NCBI GenBank assembly: GCA_002727755.1
Contig: PBXX01000014.1
Span: forward strand, 44,970 to 51,561
Length of the DNA stretch: 6,592 bases
Reading direction: 5' to 3'
From: Gammaproteobacteria bacterium
GTDB taxonomy: Bacteria; Pseudomonadota; Gammaproteobacteria; Pseudomonadales; Pseudohongiellaceae
In this document: in pieces, positions 1-5,813 of the stretch
Numbering within the stretch: position 1 is the first letter of the stretch
How the letters are laid out: each line of letters opens with the position of its first letter
Translations under genes and position numbers: made by a program
The notes under the pieces: generated by a model
What the model was told of the DNA's origin: nothing
Databases searched by the model: none
What the model saw: the letters and a program-made list of their open reading frames with translations, nothing else

Positions 1-30
1 GTTAATGTTGAACCTAAAGTCTTTTTTTTG

Positions 31-60
31 TAGCATCCCCGCCCTGATGTGGTCTAATAT
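31..60 (+). promoter_or_regulatory. Possible promoter of the tRNA-Thr gene
   Basis: A TAATAT hexamer at 55-60 (5 of 6 matches to the sigma70 -10 box) lies 10 bases before the tRNA 5' end, the right distance for a start just upstream of the mature end. No good -35 box is seen at 16-18 bases spacing; the best is TAGCAT at 31-36. A run of eight T at 22-29 could belong to the end of an upstream transcript. Position relative to the tRNA is the main support. Confidence 0.3.
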
Positions 61-70
61 AAAGACTAAT

Positions 71-148
71 GCCGCTATAGCTCAGCCGTGGTAGAGCAGC
101 TGATTTGTAATCAGCAGGTCCCGAGTTCGACTCTTGGTGGCGGCACCA
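71..148 (+). tRNA. tRNA-Thr, anticodon UGU
   Basis: A full cloverleaf can be drawn. The acceptor stem is 71-77 with 138-144 (one G-U pair). The D stem is 80-83/94-97 with a 10-base loop. The anticodon stem is GCTGA 99-103 with TCAGC 111-115, and the seven-base loop holds anticodon TGT at 106-108, which reads ACA and other ACN codons. A five-base variable loop (116-120) is followed by the T stem 121-125/133-137 with loop TTCGACT. Base 145 is the discriminator A, and CCA at 146-148 is encoded in the gene, as is usual in gammaproteobacteria. It is a single gene with its own terminator directly after it, so it appears to be transcribed alone or as the last gene of a unit entering from the left. 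Confidence 0.97.
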
Positions 149-153
149 GAATA

Positions 154-189
154 AAAAAAGGAGAACAAGATAGCTTGTTCTCCTTTTTT
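154..189 (+). terminator. Intrinsic terminator after tRNA-Thr
   Basis: A perfect 10-bp stem, GGAGAACAAG (160-169) with CTTGTTCTCC (174-183), closes a 4-base ATAG loop and is followed by six T (184-189). The A run at 153-159 lets the stem extend through A-U pairs and gives a T run on the other strand too, so it could end transcription in both directions. It begins six bases after the CCA end and isolates the tRNA from the downstream operon. Confidence 0.92.
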
Positions 190-268
190 CCATCCTTGAA
201 CCCGATTTAATTTTCATTATTTTTGGTCTATGCTGAGCGCATTAAAATCCGATGAATCGGTCAATTAT

Positions 269-298
269 TTGAGTATTGAAACCAAGCCAAACTAGTAT
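269..298 (+). promoter_or_regulatory. Candidate sigma70 promoter of the GST/CoA-transferase operon
   Basis: TTGAGT (269-274, 4 of 6 to TTGACA) and TAGTAT (293-298, 4 of 6 to TATAAT) are separated by 18 bases. A start near 305 would give a leader of roughly 30 bases before the GST start at 334. The AAGGAG at 300-305 would then fall at the transcription start and not act as a ribosome site. A small palindrome, CCGAT-GA-ATCGG at 249-260, lies just upstream of the -35 box and could be an operator, but it is short. Confidence 0.4.
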
Positions 299-333
299 TA
301 AGGAGCTGGTCAAAAACGTTAAATGGATCTGAT

Positions 334-972
334 ATGAGCAACGATTCTAAAATCGCTTTCTGGGGAGTGGGTACCTCCAGAACACTCCGTCCAATCTGGG
401 TAGCTGAAGAGTTAGGATTAACTTACAAAATACATCCCATTGGCCCGAGGACGGGAGAGACTCAAACCAAAAAGTATAGTGAGCTGAACCCTAAACGGAA
501 AGTCCCTTTCTGTGAGGATGGTGATTTTAAGCTCTCTGAGAGTGTAGCTATCTGTAGATATTTAATTAGCACTTATGGAAATAGCACAACTCTGATGAAA
601 CCGCAGTCATCCAAGGATTTAGCTAAAGAGGATGAGTGGCTGAGTTATATCTATGGTGAATTGGACGAGACAAGCTTGTATGTAATGAGAAGACATCAAG
701 GATTACCTGAAATATACGGAGAAGCACCTACCGCTGTCGATGCTGCAAGAACTTACGCGATGAGGCATTTAGATGTAATAGACGTTCATCTAAAAGGGCG
801 AAGTTATTTACTGGCTGAAACTTTTGGCCTAACAGATATTTTTCTTGTAACGTGCCTAAATTGGGCAGAAAACTATGGAATACCCCTACAAGACGGTTTG
901 AAACGATACAGAGATAGCATAACTCAAAGAGCACAATATAAAGCTGCAATGATAAAAAATAAGAAAAATTGA
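334..972 (+). CDS. Glutathione S-transferase family protein
   Basis: This is a 212-residue soluble enzyme, the usual length for a bacterial GST, expected to conjugate glutathione to an electrophile or to act as a glutathione-dependent isomerase or lyase in the cytoplasm. Residues 5-85 form the thioredoxin-like N-terminal domain. Ser15 in GTSRTLRP is the likely residue that activates the thiol. KVPF (56-59) carries the cis-proline (Pro58), and SES (68-70) is the glutathione gamma-glutamyl site. Residues 95-205 are the helical C-terminal domain, with the FGLTD segment (164-168) matching the helix-6 N-capping box; the usual Ser/Thr cap is Gly165 here, while Asp168 is kept. ATG 334 is the only in-frame start after the upstream stop region. 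The ribosome site is weak: GGAT at 325-328, with AAGGAG 28 bases away and too far. The CoA-transferase gene follows after 22 bases, so the two are probably co-transcribed. The substrate cannot be told from sequence. Confidence 0.92.
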   Translation: MSNDSKIAFWGVGTSRTLRPIWVAEELGLTYKIHPIGPRTGETQTKKYSELNPKRKVPFCEDGDFKLSESVAICRYLISTYGNSTTLMKPQSSKDLAKEDEWLSYIYGELDETSLYVMRRHQGLPEIYGEAPTAVDAARTYAMRHLDVIDVHLKGRSYLLAETFGLTDIFLVTCLNWAENYGIPLQDGLKRYRDSITQRAQYKAAMIKNKKN

Positions 973-982
973 AATTATGTAT

Positions 983-987
983 AGGAG
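983..987 (+). promoter_or_regulatory. Ribosome binding site of the CoA-transferase gene
   Basis: AGGAG lies 7 bases before ATG 995, inside the 22-base gap after the GST stop. This fixes the start of the second gene and supports translation from a shared mRNA. It is much stronger than the site of the first gene. Confidence 0.8.
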
Positions 988-994
988 TTTTTGA

Positions 995-2182
995 ATGGGA
1001 CCACTTAATGGCATTAAGATACTAGATCTAACGAGCATGGTTTCCGGCCCCCTTGCGGCAACTATATTGGGAGATCAGGGAGCCGATGTCATAAAGGTAG
1101 AGCCAATCCACGGAGAACAACTCCGTCACTTGGGTGAGCCTCACAACGGCGTGCCTGCTTCATTTTTTTCCTGTAATCGCAACAAAAAATCACTGGCGGT
1201 TGATCTTAAGAAACAATCTGGTAAGGACATACTTTGGAAATTGATCGATTCAGCAGATGTCTTACTTCAAAACTTTAGGCCTGGCGCGATGGCTCGGATG
1301 GGTTTCGCAGAGTCTGATGTTCGACAAAGAAACAATAAAATAATCTATGTATCTATTAGCGGTTTTGGTAACAAAGGTCCTTTTGCCCACAAGCGGGTAT
1401 ATGACCCGATCATTCAAGGTCTATCCGGTGCGACAGACATTCAGGCGGACAGAAATACCGGGCGCCCTAATATGTTTAGAATTATCTTAGCCGATAAGGT
1501 TTCAGCGATGACGGCCGCACAGGCGGTGAGCAGCGCGTTGTTTTATCGCGAAAGAAATGGGCAAGGGCAGCATATAGAGTTGTCTATGCTAGACGCTACC
1601 TTAGCGTTTTTTTGGCCGGAAGGAATGACAGGTCTAACGTTTGCTGAGAAAGAGACTGACGTCAAAAAAACATTTTCTTCAATTGACCTAATTTATGAAA
1701 CACAAGACGGTTATATCACGATTAGTGTGATATCCGATAAAGAGTGGAGTGGCATCTGTAAAGTTTTAAAATGTGAGGAGCTAATCCAAGATGAGCGATT
1801 TGCAACATCTCGCGCCCGGAGACAGCATGCAGATGAAAGACGGTCAATTTTAGGTGAGATGGTTAAGAAATGGACGAGTCAGGATTTGCTCAATAGTCTT
1901 GATGAGAACGATGTTCCTTGTGCTCCGCTTCTAAACCGCACGGAGCTGATGAACCATCCCCAAATAATTGAAAGTCAGACTATCCAAAGGTTGGTTTTCG
2001 AAGGATTTGGAGAGGTACGACAAGCGAGACCCGCGGCAAGGTTTCAATTGACTGAGAGCGAAATCCGATTGCCAGCACCTCAGTTAGGTCAGCATAGCTC
2101 AGAAGTTTTAACCTCCCTGGGTTATGATCAAGAGGCAATAGACGAACTAATTGCCAAAAAAACGGTATTACAAACGGACTGA
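995..2182 (+). CDS. Class III (CaiB/BaiF family) CoA-transferase
   Basis: This 395-residue cytoplasmic enzyme is predicted to move CoA between carboxylic acids through an aspartyl-CoA anhydride and thioester. Family features run throughout: the N-terminal GIKILDLTSMVSGPLAA and ADVIKVEP (CoA-binding Rossmann part), KKSLAVDLK (64-72), and NFRPGAMARMG (93-103). The catalytic Asp is most likely Asp167 in ILADKVSAMTAAQAV, close to Asp169 of formyl-CoA transferase. RERNGQGQHIELSMLD (185-200) is the standard segment after it. Where alpha-methylacyl-CoA racemases have their base His before a conserved Asp, this protein has Tyr136-Asp137, so a transferase role is favoured over racemase. The start is ATG 995 with AGGAG 7 bases upstream. 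It is the second gene of an operon with a GST, suggesting CoA activation of an acid made by, or from, a glutathione adduct. The donor and acceptor acids are not predictable. It ends one base from a convergent gene. Confidence 0.93.
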   Translation: MGPLNGIKILDLTSMVSGPLAATILGDQGADVIKVEPIHGEQLRHLGEPHNGVPASFFSCNRNKKSLAVDLKKQSGKDILWKLIDSADVLLQNFRPGAMARMGFAESDVRQRNNKIIYVSISGFGNKGPFAHKRVYDPIIQGLSGATDIQADRNTGRPNMFRIILADKVSAMTAAQAVSSALFYRERNGQGQHIELSMLDATLAFFWPEGMTGLTFAEKETDVKKTFSSIDLIYETQDGYITISVISDKEWSGICKVLKCEELIQDERFATSRARRQHADERRSILGEMVKKWTSQDLLNSLDENDVPCAPLLNRTELMNHPQIIESQTIQRLVFEGFGEVRQARPAARFQLTESEIRLPAPQLGQHSSEVLTSLGYDQEAIDELIAKKTVLQTD

Positions 2183-2183
2183 C

Positions 2184-2942
2184 TCATTTTGGGAAAAGAC
2201 GGCTTCCTGTATATAGTAAAGCACCGTTGGCATCACAAATTTCCCCCAAGTTAGTGCGACAGCTTTTGTATCGAGCCTCAACTTTCTCGTTTGACACAAA
2301 AGTAAGTTCTAGTTTTGCCGTGCCAGGCCCTATAACTTGGTCTAAGGTGGCGGTATTGCCGAGTCTCCCGCCAAAATACGCTTTCCAAGTAGTTCCATCT
2401 TTTTTTAATTCAAGGTAGAGGAGACCCTCCAAACTTTCGTGTAAAGAATAGAAAGATGAACTCTTGTCATCTTGCCATAGTCCGTTGAAGGCCCCAGAGG
2501 CAGCTTGAAAATTTTTGGGTGTTATTGTTAATTTGTACTCCGTGATTGGTGCGGAATTTGAGCCTAAAACTGGGGCCACAAAAATGACAAACGTTCCTTT
2601 ATCGGTTACCGGAATGGTCTTATCCACCGGACTGCCCTCTGAGGGACTCAGCGTTTCCTGGAATATTAGGTAGTTATTACGAGGCTCTTGGACACCAACC
2701 AGCCATTGATTTTCATTTTGACTTGAGTTGGGAGATTCAAACCGCAGGTTCAAATCTTCGGTTGAGTTAACAATCAGCTTAAAGTAGTCCCAGTCTTCGC
2801 TATTGGATAACCGGCCCGTCATCGCGACCCCAGAAGTTAGGGTGTCAGCCGAAATCTCAGAGTTGTTATTCTCTGATTCCAGATCAGCGAAGACCTTGAA
2901 ATGAAAAATAACCATTAGTATGACAATCAGTTTTTTCAACAT
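2184..2942 (-). CDS. Secreted protein with PPC-like beta domain, function unknown
   Basis: I do not recognise a named gene. From the second in-frame ATG (2942) the product has 252 residues and starts with a classical signal peptide: two Lys at 3-4, a hydrophobic core at 5-15, and a cleavage site after VFA (17-19). There is no lipobox Cys, so it should be periplasmic or exported. Residues 20-140 resemble a prepeptidase C-terminal (PPC) beta-sandwich: an ENNNSEISADTL opening, GVAMTGRLSNSEDWDYFKLIV, and an ending in YKLTI. Residues 150-252 form a second unit rich in Gly and aromatics (FNGLW, DGTTWKAYFGG) with two Cys (228, 236) that may form a disulfide. No protease catalytic motif is seen, so PPC is not serving an obvious peptidase. 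An ATG at 2957 would add MHRAS; I prefer 2942 because of the signal peptide and the AGAG 5 bases upstream. It is transcribed alone, convergent with the CoA-transferase. Confidence 0.8.
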   Translation of the reverse strand: MLKKLIVILMVIFHFKVFADLESENNNSEISADTLTSGVAMTGRLSNSEDWDYFKLIVNSTEDLNLRFESPNSSQNENQWLVGVQEPRNNYLIFQETLSPSEGSPVDKTIPVTDKGTFVIFVAPVLGSNSAPITEYKLTITPKNFQAASGAFNGLWQDDKSSSFYSLHESLEGLLYLELKKDGTTWKAYFGGRLGNTATLDQVIGPGTAKLELTFVSNEKVEARYKSCRTNLGEICDANGALLYTGSRLFPK

Positions 2943-3032
2943 AGAGGCTCTGTGCATTATGCTTTAAATAATTAGTGCAATCCGATCACGGGTCCGAAGC
3001 TCGGCATTTTACACTCTGCGCTTTGATTTAAT

Positions 3033-3128
3033 CTAGCACTTATCAAAGAGTCATGTATGAGCTTGTAGTCATTTCCTGATTCAATTATGCTTCCGTCCCT
3101 TGAAGAACAACCAAAATTATAGTGCTAG
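3033..3128. repeat. Short inverted repeat across the divergent spacer
   Basis: CTAGCACT (3033-3040) and its reverse complement AGTGCTAG (3121-3128) stand 80 bases apart in the region between the divergent secreted-protein and PurC-family genes. The right arm sits directly before the proposed start codon at 3134. They could be paired operator half-sites, but two 8-base arms within about 190 bp can occur by chance. Confidence 0.25.
3063..3091 (+). promoter_or_regulatory. Candidate promoter of the PurC-family gene
   Basis: TTGTAG (3063-3068) and TATGCT (3086-3091) are spaced by 17 bases. Matches to sigma70 consensus are modest (3 of 6 and 4 of 6). Transcription would start near 3098 and leave a leader of about 36 bases to ATG 3134. 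I see no purine-repressor-like palindrome around it. Confidence 0.3.
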
Positions 3129-3133
3129 TAATT

Positions 3134-4186
3134 ATGTTAGATGAACAGCAAATTCGCGAACTGGTTGCAACCTATGGGCCAGCAGTTAATGAGGGAAGGC
3201 CCATCACACAAATAATTGCTGATGGAGATCTTCCGCGTTTATCTGGAAGCAACATTCTTGAGGGTAAGGTTTCCGATTCAGTGTTTTCGGATACACTCGC
3301 CACAAAGGAAGGCGCACCTATCCGTCTGATGTTTCGAAACAATCGAATATCCACACATGACGTTAATCGGGGTGCAATTCCTTTTAAAGATCAAGTTTTA
3401 GCTTTCAATCACGATCATATGCTTCAGCTTGTTAAAGATATCCTTGGATCGTCACAATTCACGGTAACGGACTTGAAACCGAGTTCCACTGTAATTCCTG
3501 CTGAAAACTTAAATTTAATAATGTTAGAGAACGTTCTGCGTTTGTACATGGCTGAAAGTTCAACATCAACCTCGCTATATCAACACTGGCTTTCAGCTAA
3601 AGACCGTGGCGAAGACGTTTTAAGTTACGCCGGACATAAAATTAATGTGAAAGGACTCCATCCTAATGGAGTGCTTCCGTACTTGATGGATACGCCGAGC
3701 ACCAAGGAAAAAATCGATAGAACAATTGATGCTAAGTACTTAATAGACAGCGGCGTCTGCACTTCTGAGCAGTATGACCAAATTAGGAACTCATCGCTCA
3801 TGGCATTTGGAGTGGTCTCCAATTACTTAAATACAAAAGGCATGGTCCTTGTTGATACAAAAACAGAACATGGAATTAATTCCTCTGGGGAGATAGTTTC
3901 TGCAGATGAGCTTTACACAATGGATTCATCGCGATTTTGGAAGCTAGATGATAGTGGCAAGCTAGTGACAAGGGATGGCAAACCGGCGTCTTTTTCTAAA
4001 GAATTTGCGAGAGGGATGGTCAAAGAGAAAGATCAACAGTTTAATGAAGAGCAGTCTAATGAAATTGCAGTAAGGTACATCCAAGGATTGCAGCATCTTA
4101 CGGGAGAGGAGTTTGTGCCCGACTTGCGTCCACGAGATGAAAGAATTATAGATTCAACCAATCTTATTCTAGATACGTTGCTCTAA
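3134..4186 (+). CDS. purC: SAICAR synthetase (PurC) family protein
   Basis: The family joins CAIR and aspartate with ATP in step 8 of de novo purine synthesis, in the cytoplasm. Counting from ATG 3134 (350 residues, longer than the roughly 240 of E. coli PurC and closer to the long bacterial/fungal form), the landmarks are EGKVSD (43-48, nucleotide-binding opening), NNRISTHD (69-76, usually TDRISAFD), AIPFKDQVLAF (81-91), TPSTKEK (187-193), VLVDTKTEHGI (238-248) and DELYTMDSSRFW (258-269), then a C-terminal YIQGLQHLTGEEF helix. The usual R-N-x-x-x-G-S segment reads RLYMAES (136-142), with Glu in place of Gly. So the fold and the ATP end are clear, while some substrate-side positions differ. 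A GTG at 3122 could add four residues; neither start has a good ribosome site, and ATG is preferred. No other purine gene is nearby. It may be the housekeeping enzyme of a divergent subfamily or a paralogue with another amide-forming role. Confidence 0.85.
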   Translation: MLDEQQIRELVATYGPAVNEGRPITQIIADGDLPRLSGSNILEGKVSDSVFSDTLATKEGAPIRLMFRNNRISTHDVNRGAIPFKDQVLAFNHDHMLQLVKDILGSSQFTVTDLKPSSTVIPAENLNLIMLENVLRLYMAESSTSTSLYQHWLSAKDRGEDVLSYAGHKINVKGLHPNGVLPYLMDTPSTKEKIDRTIDAKYLIDSGVCTSEQYDQIRNSSLMAFGVVSNYLNTKGMVLVDTKTEHGINSSGEIVSADELYTMDSSRFWKLDDSGKLVTRDGKPASFSKEFARGMVKEKDQQFNEEQSNEIAVRYIQGLQHLTGEEFVPDLRPRDERIIDSTNLILDTLL

Positions 4187-4198
4187 AGGAAATGTTGC

Positions 4199-4543
4199 TC
4201 AGTGAATAGTTTGCTGCGGCTTTCTTTTCTCATTTATCGTTGGAGCTGATAATTTCGATTCTTGCGACACATAAGATCTTGTAGTAACCGGACTAGCTAG
4301 GTAGTCATTCAACTTTTCTAGAAAGTCAGCCATGTGTTCGGTCCGATAATGCTCTTGAAGACAGTCTGCGTTTTCCCATTCTTGCAGCAATATTACTTGG
4401 CAAGAGTCAGTGATGCCTTCATAGTACTCATAACTGACACACCCGCGCTCTTTCCGACACAGTCGAACCATCTTTTTCATAAGATTCATAACTGACTCTT
4501 TGTTGTCAGAATTCAATTGAAAAGTACTTTGAACCATTATCAT
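4199..4543 (-). CDS. Antibiotic biosynthesis monooxygenase (ABM) domain protein, YgiN-like
   Basis: This 114-residue protein has one ABM ferredoxin-like domain at residues 3-92. The family includes quinol monooxygenases, haem-degrading enzymes and small proteins of unknown activity; most work as dimers without a metal or cofactor. Diagnostic stretches are ERGCVSYEYYE (32-42), VILLQEWEN (50-58) and CLQEHYRTEHMADF (61-74), with His65 and His70 where the family commonly has a conserved His near the active pocket. The 22 residues after the domain are polar and probably disordered, so the protein is slightly longer than the usual 95-105. ATG 4543 has GAGAGG (4555-4560) 11 bases upstream; the ATG at 4537 would be 17 bases from it and is less likely. 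The gene lies downstream of the racemase on the same strand but 142 bases away, with its own promoter candidate. Its stop is 12 bases from the convergent PurC-family stop. Confidence 0.87.
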   Translation of the reverse strand: MIMVQSTFQLNSDNKESVMNLMKKMVRLCRKERGCVSYEYYEGITDSCQVILLQEWENADCLQEHYRTEHMADFLEKLNDYLASPVTTRSYVSQESKLSAPTINEKRKPQQTIH

Positions 4544-4573
4544 GTCTTGGGTTGCCTCTCAAATTTTCTTTAT

Positions 4574-4601
4574 CTTATATCTTAATAGGGTCAAACTCCA
4601 A
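4574..4601 (-). promoter_or_regulatory. Candidate promoter of the ABM gene
   Basis: On the minus strand TTGGAG (4596-4601) and TATAAG (4574-4579, 5 of 6 to TATAAT) are separated by 16 bases. The start would fall near 4567, leaving a leader of about 24 bases that includes the GAGAGG ribosome site. This suggests the ABM gene can be transcribed independently of the racemase gene upstream. Confidence 0.4.
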
Positions 4602-4631
4602 CTATTCAATGCTAAAGGCTGAACATTTATC

Positions 4632-4648
4632 AAAAGCAGTTTGCTTTT
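4632..4648. repeat. Small perfect hairpin between racemase and ABM genes
   Basis: AAAAGCA (4632-4638) and TGCTTTT (4642-4648) form a 7-bp stem with a 3-base loop. It lies 38 bases past the racemase stop and could slow or end racemase transcription or serve as an operator. The stem has only two G-C pairs and no T run follows the stem on the minus strand, so I do not call it a terminator. Confidence 0.35.
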
Positions 4649-4685
4649 TGCAGGAAAAATCTTATGTCTTCAGATACCAAAGCTA

Positions 4686-5813
4686 TCATATTGTGTTGTT
4701 ATCACGCATGTTATTGATTTGGTCGTTAGTGAAACCCCATTTTTCTAATATTTCTTCCGAATTTTCTCCAATTAAACTTGCTGAGGATTGAATCTTGCCT
4801 TGGGTTCGACTGAATCTTGGCGCAGGAGCTGGCTGAGTAACACCTTCAAAGTCCACAAACGTGTCTCTTTCTTGATTATGTGGGTGATTTGGCGCTTCTT
4901 CTAGATCTAGGACGGGAGAGAAGCACACATCTGTTCCTTCCAGCAGCTCACACCATTGGTCTCTAGTTTTTGTTTTAAAAAGAATCTCCATTTTTTGTCT
5001 TTTTAACGGCCAAGCTTCTTGGTCTAGTTGTTCTTTGAAACTCTCGTCTGCAATTCCACATTTTTCAAGAAGAAGAGCGTAGAACTGTGGCTCTAGTGAT
5101 CCTAATGAAATGTGCTTTCCATCTTTACATTCGTAACTACCATAGTAAAACGCACCTCCATCCAGTCGATTTTTATAGCGATCTGTCGTCCACATACCCA
5201 TAGCCATCATTCCATAAAAGCCACTTAAAAGACTTGCTGTTCCATCGGTCATTGCAGCATCAATGATTTGTCCATTTCCAGAAGAATGTCTTTCCAATAG
5301 TGCAGCGAGTACGCCGCTGAGCAAGTACATTGCGCCACCTCCGAAGTCTCCAATCAAGTTCAGAGGAGGAGTAGGGGGTCTATCCGGATAACCCATAGAG
5401 CCTAAAGCTCCGGCGAGAGAAATATAATTTATGTCGTGACCTGCCGCTTGAGAAAGTTCGCCATGCTGACCCCAACCGGTCATCCGTCCATAAACTAGCC
5501 TCGGATTTTGTTTGAGACATGTCTCAGGCCCAAGACCTAGACGTTCCATTACGCCTGGGCGAAATCCTTCGATAACCACGTCGGACTTATCTATCAATTT
5601 TAGAGCGGTCTCCACACCTTGTTGATTCTTGAGATCAACAGCGATTGATTTACGTCCTCGAAAAAGCACATTAGCTCGATGGCCTGAACCCTTCTGACTC
5701 AACCGATCTATTCTAATTACCTCTGCTCCCATATCTGAAAGCATCATCGCACAAAATGGCACCGGTCCAATGGCCGCCATCTCTACCACTTTAATTCCCG
5801 CTAGAGGTCCCAT
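4686..5813 (-). CDS. Alpha-methylacyl-CoA racemase (AMACR/MCR type)
   Basis: This 375-residue cytoplasmic enzyme interconverts (2R)- and (2S)-2-methylacyl-CoA so that the S form can enter beta-oxidation; in bacteria this serves branched fatty acid, isoprenoid and sterol side-chain breakdown. It belongs to the same CaiB/BaiF fold family as the 995-2182 product but carries the racemase catalytic set: His126 in AAGHDINY, Asp156 in NLIGDFGGG and Glu241 in GSLEPQFY, at the same numbers as in the Mycobacterium tuberculosis racemase MCR. Other family marks are GAEVIRIDR (29-37), KSIAVDLK (55-62) and GFRPGVMERLGLGP (83-96). Length fits MCR (360) and human AMACR (382). The start is ATG 5813 with AAGG 8 bases upstream (5822-5825). 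It is divergent from an HSD10-like dehydrogenase with a shared 162-base region, which supports a role in 2-methylacyl-CoA oxidation. Confidence 0.95.
   Translation of the reverse strand: MGPLAGIKVVEMAAIGPVPFCAMMLSDMGAEVIRIDRLSQKGSGHRANVLFRGRKSIAVDLKNQQGVETALKLIDKSDVVIEGFRPGVMERLGLGPETCLKQNPRLVYGRMTGWGQHGELSQAAGHDINYISLAGALGSMGYPDRPPTPPLNLIGDFGGGAMYLLSGVLAALLERHSSGNGQIIDAAMTDGTASLLSGFYGMMAMGMWTTDRYKNRLDGGAFYYGSYECKDGKHISLGSLEPQFYALLLEKCGIADESFKEQLDQEAWPLKRQKMEILFKTKTRDQWCELLEGTDVCFSPVLDLEEAPNHPHNQERDTFVDFEGVTQPAPAPRFSRTQGKIQSSASLIGENSEEILEKWGFTNDQINNMRDNNTI

Noticed and set aside
71..148. tRNA-Thr as the attachment site of an integrated element
   Set aside because: No integrase is seen, and I found no second copy of the tRNA 3' end elsewhere in the window. 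The accessory look of the neighbours alone is not enough.
14..217. Minus-strand open frame of 67 codons across the tRNA
   Set aside because: It is the reverse reading of the tRNA-Thr gene and its terminator; peptides of this kind are well-known false genes opposite tRNAs.
300..305. AAGGAG as the ribosome site of the GST gene
   Set aside because: It lies 28 bases before ATG 334, no in-frame start is available closer to it, and it overlaps the expected transcription start.
728..949. Minus-strand open frame inside the GST gene
   Set aside because: A shadow of the GST coding sequence with no domain signal or ribosome site.
1004..1018. Palindrome CTTAAT-GGC-ATTAAG just inside the CoA-transferase gene
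   Set aside because: It encodes the conserved family N-terminus (LNGIK), and the stem is mostly A-U; most likely coincidence.
2227..2418. Plus-strand open frame within the secreted-protein gene
   Set aside because: Antisense shadow without ribosome site or family resemblance.
4552..4791. Plus-strand open frame of 79 codons across the spacer and the racemase 3' end
   Set aside because: Half of it is antisense to the racemase C-terminus; the rest is an AT-rich spacer with promoter-like signals for the other strand, and the protein has no recognisable pattern.
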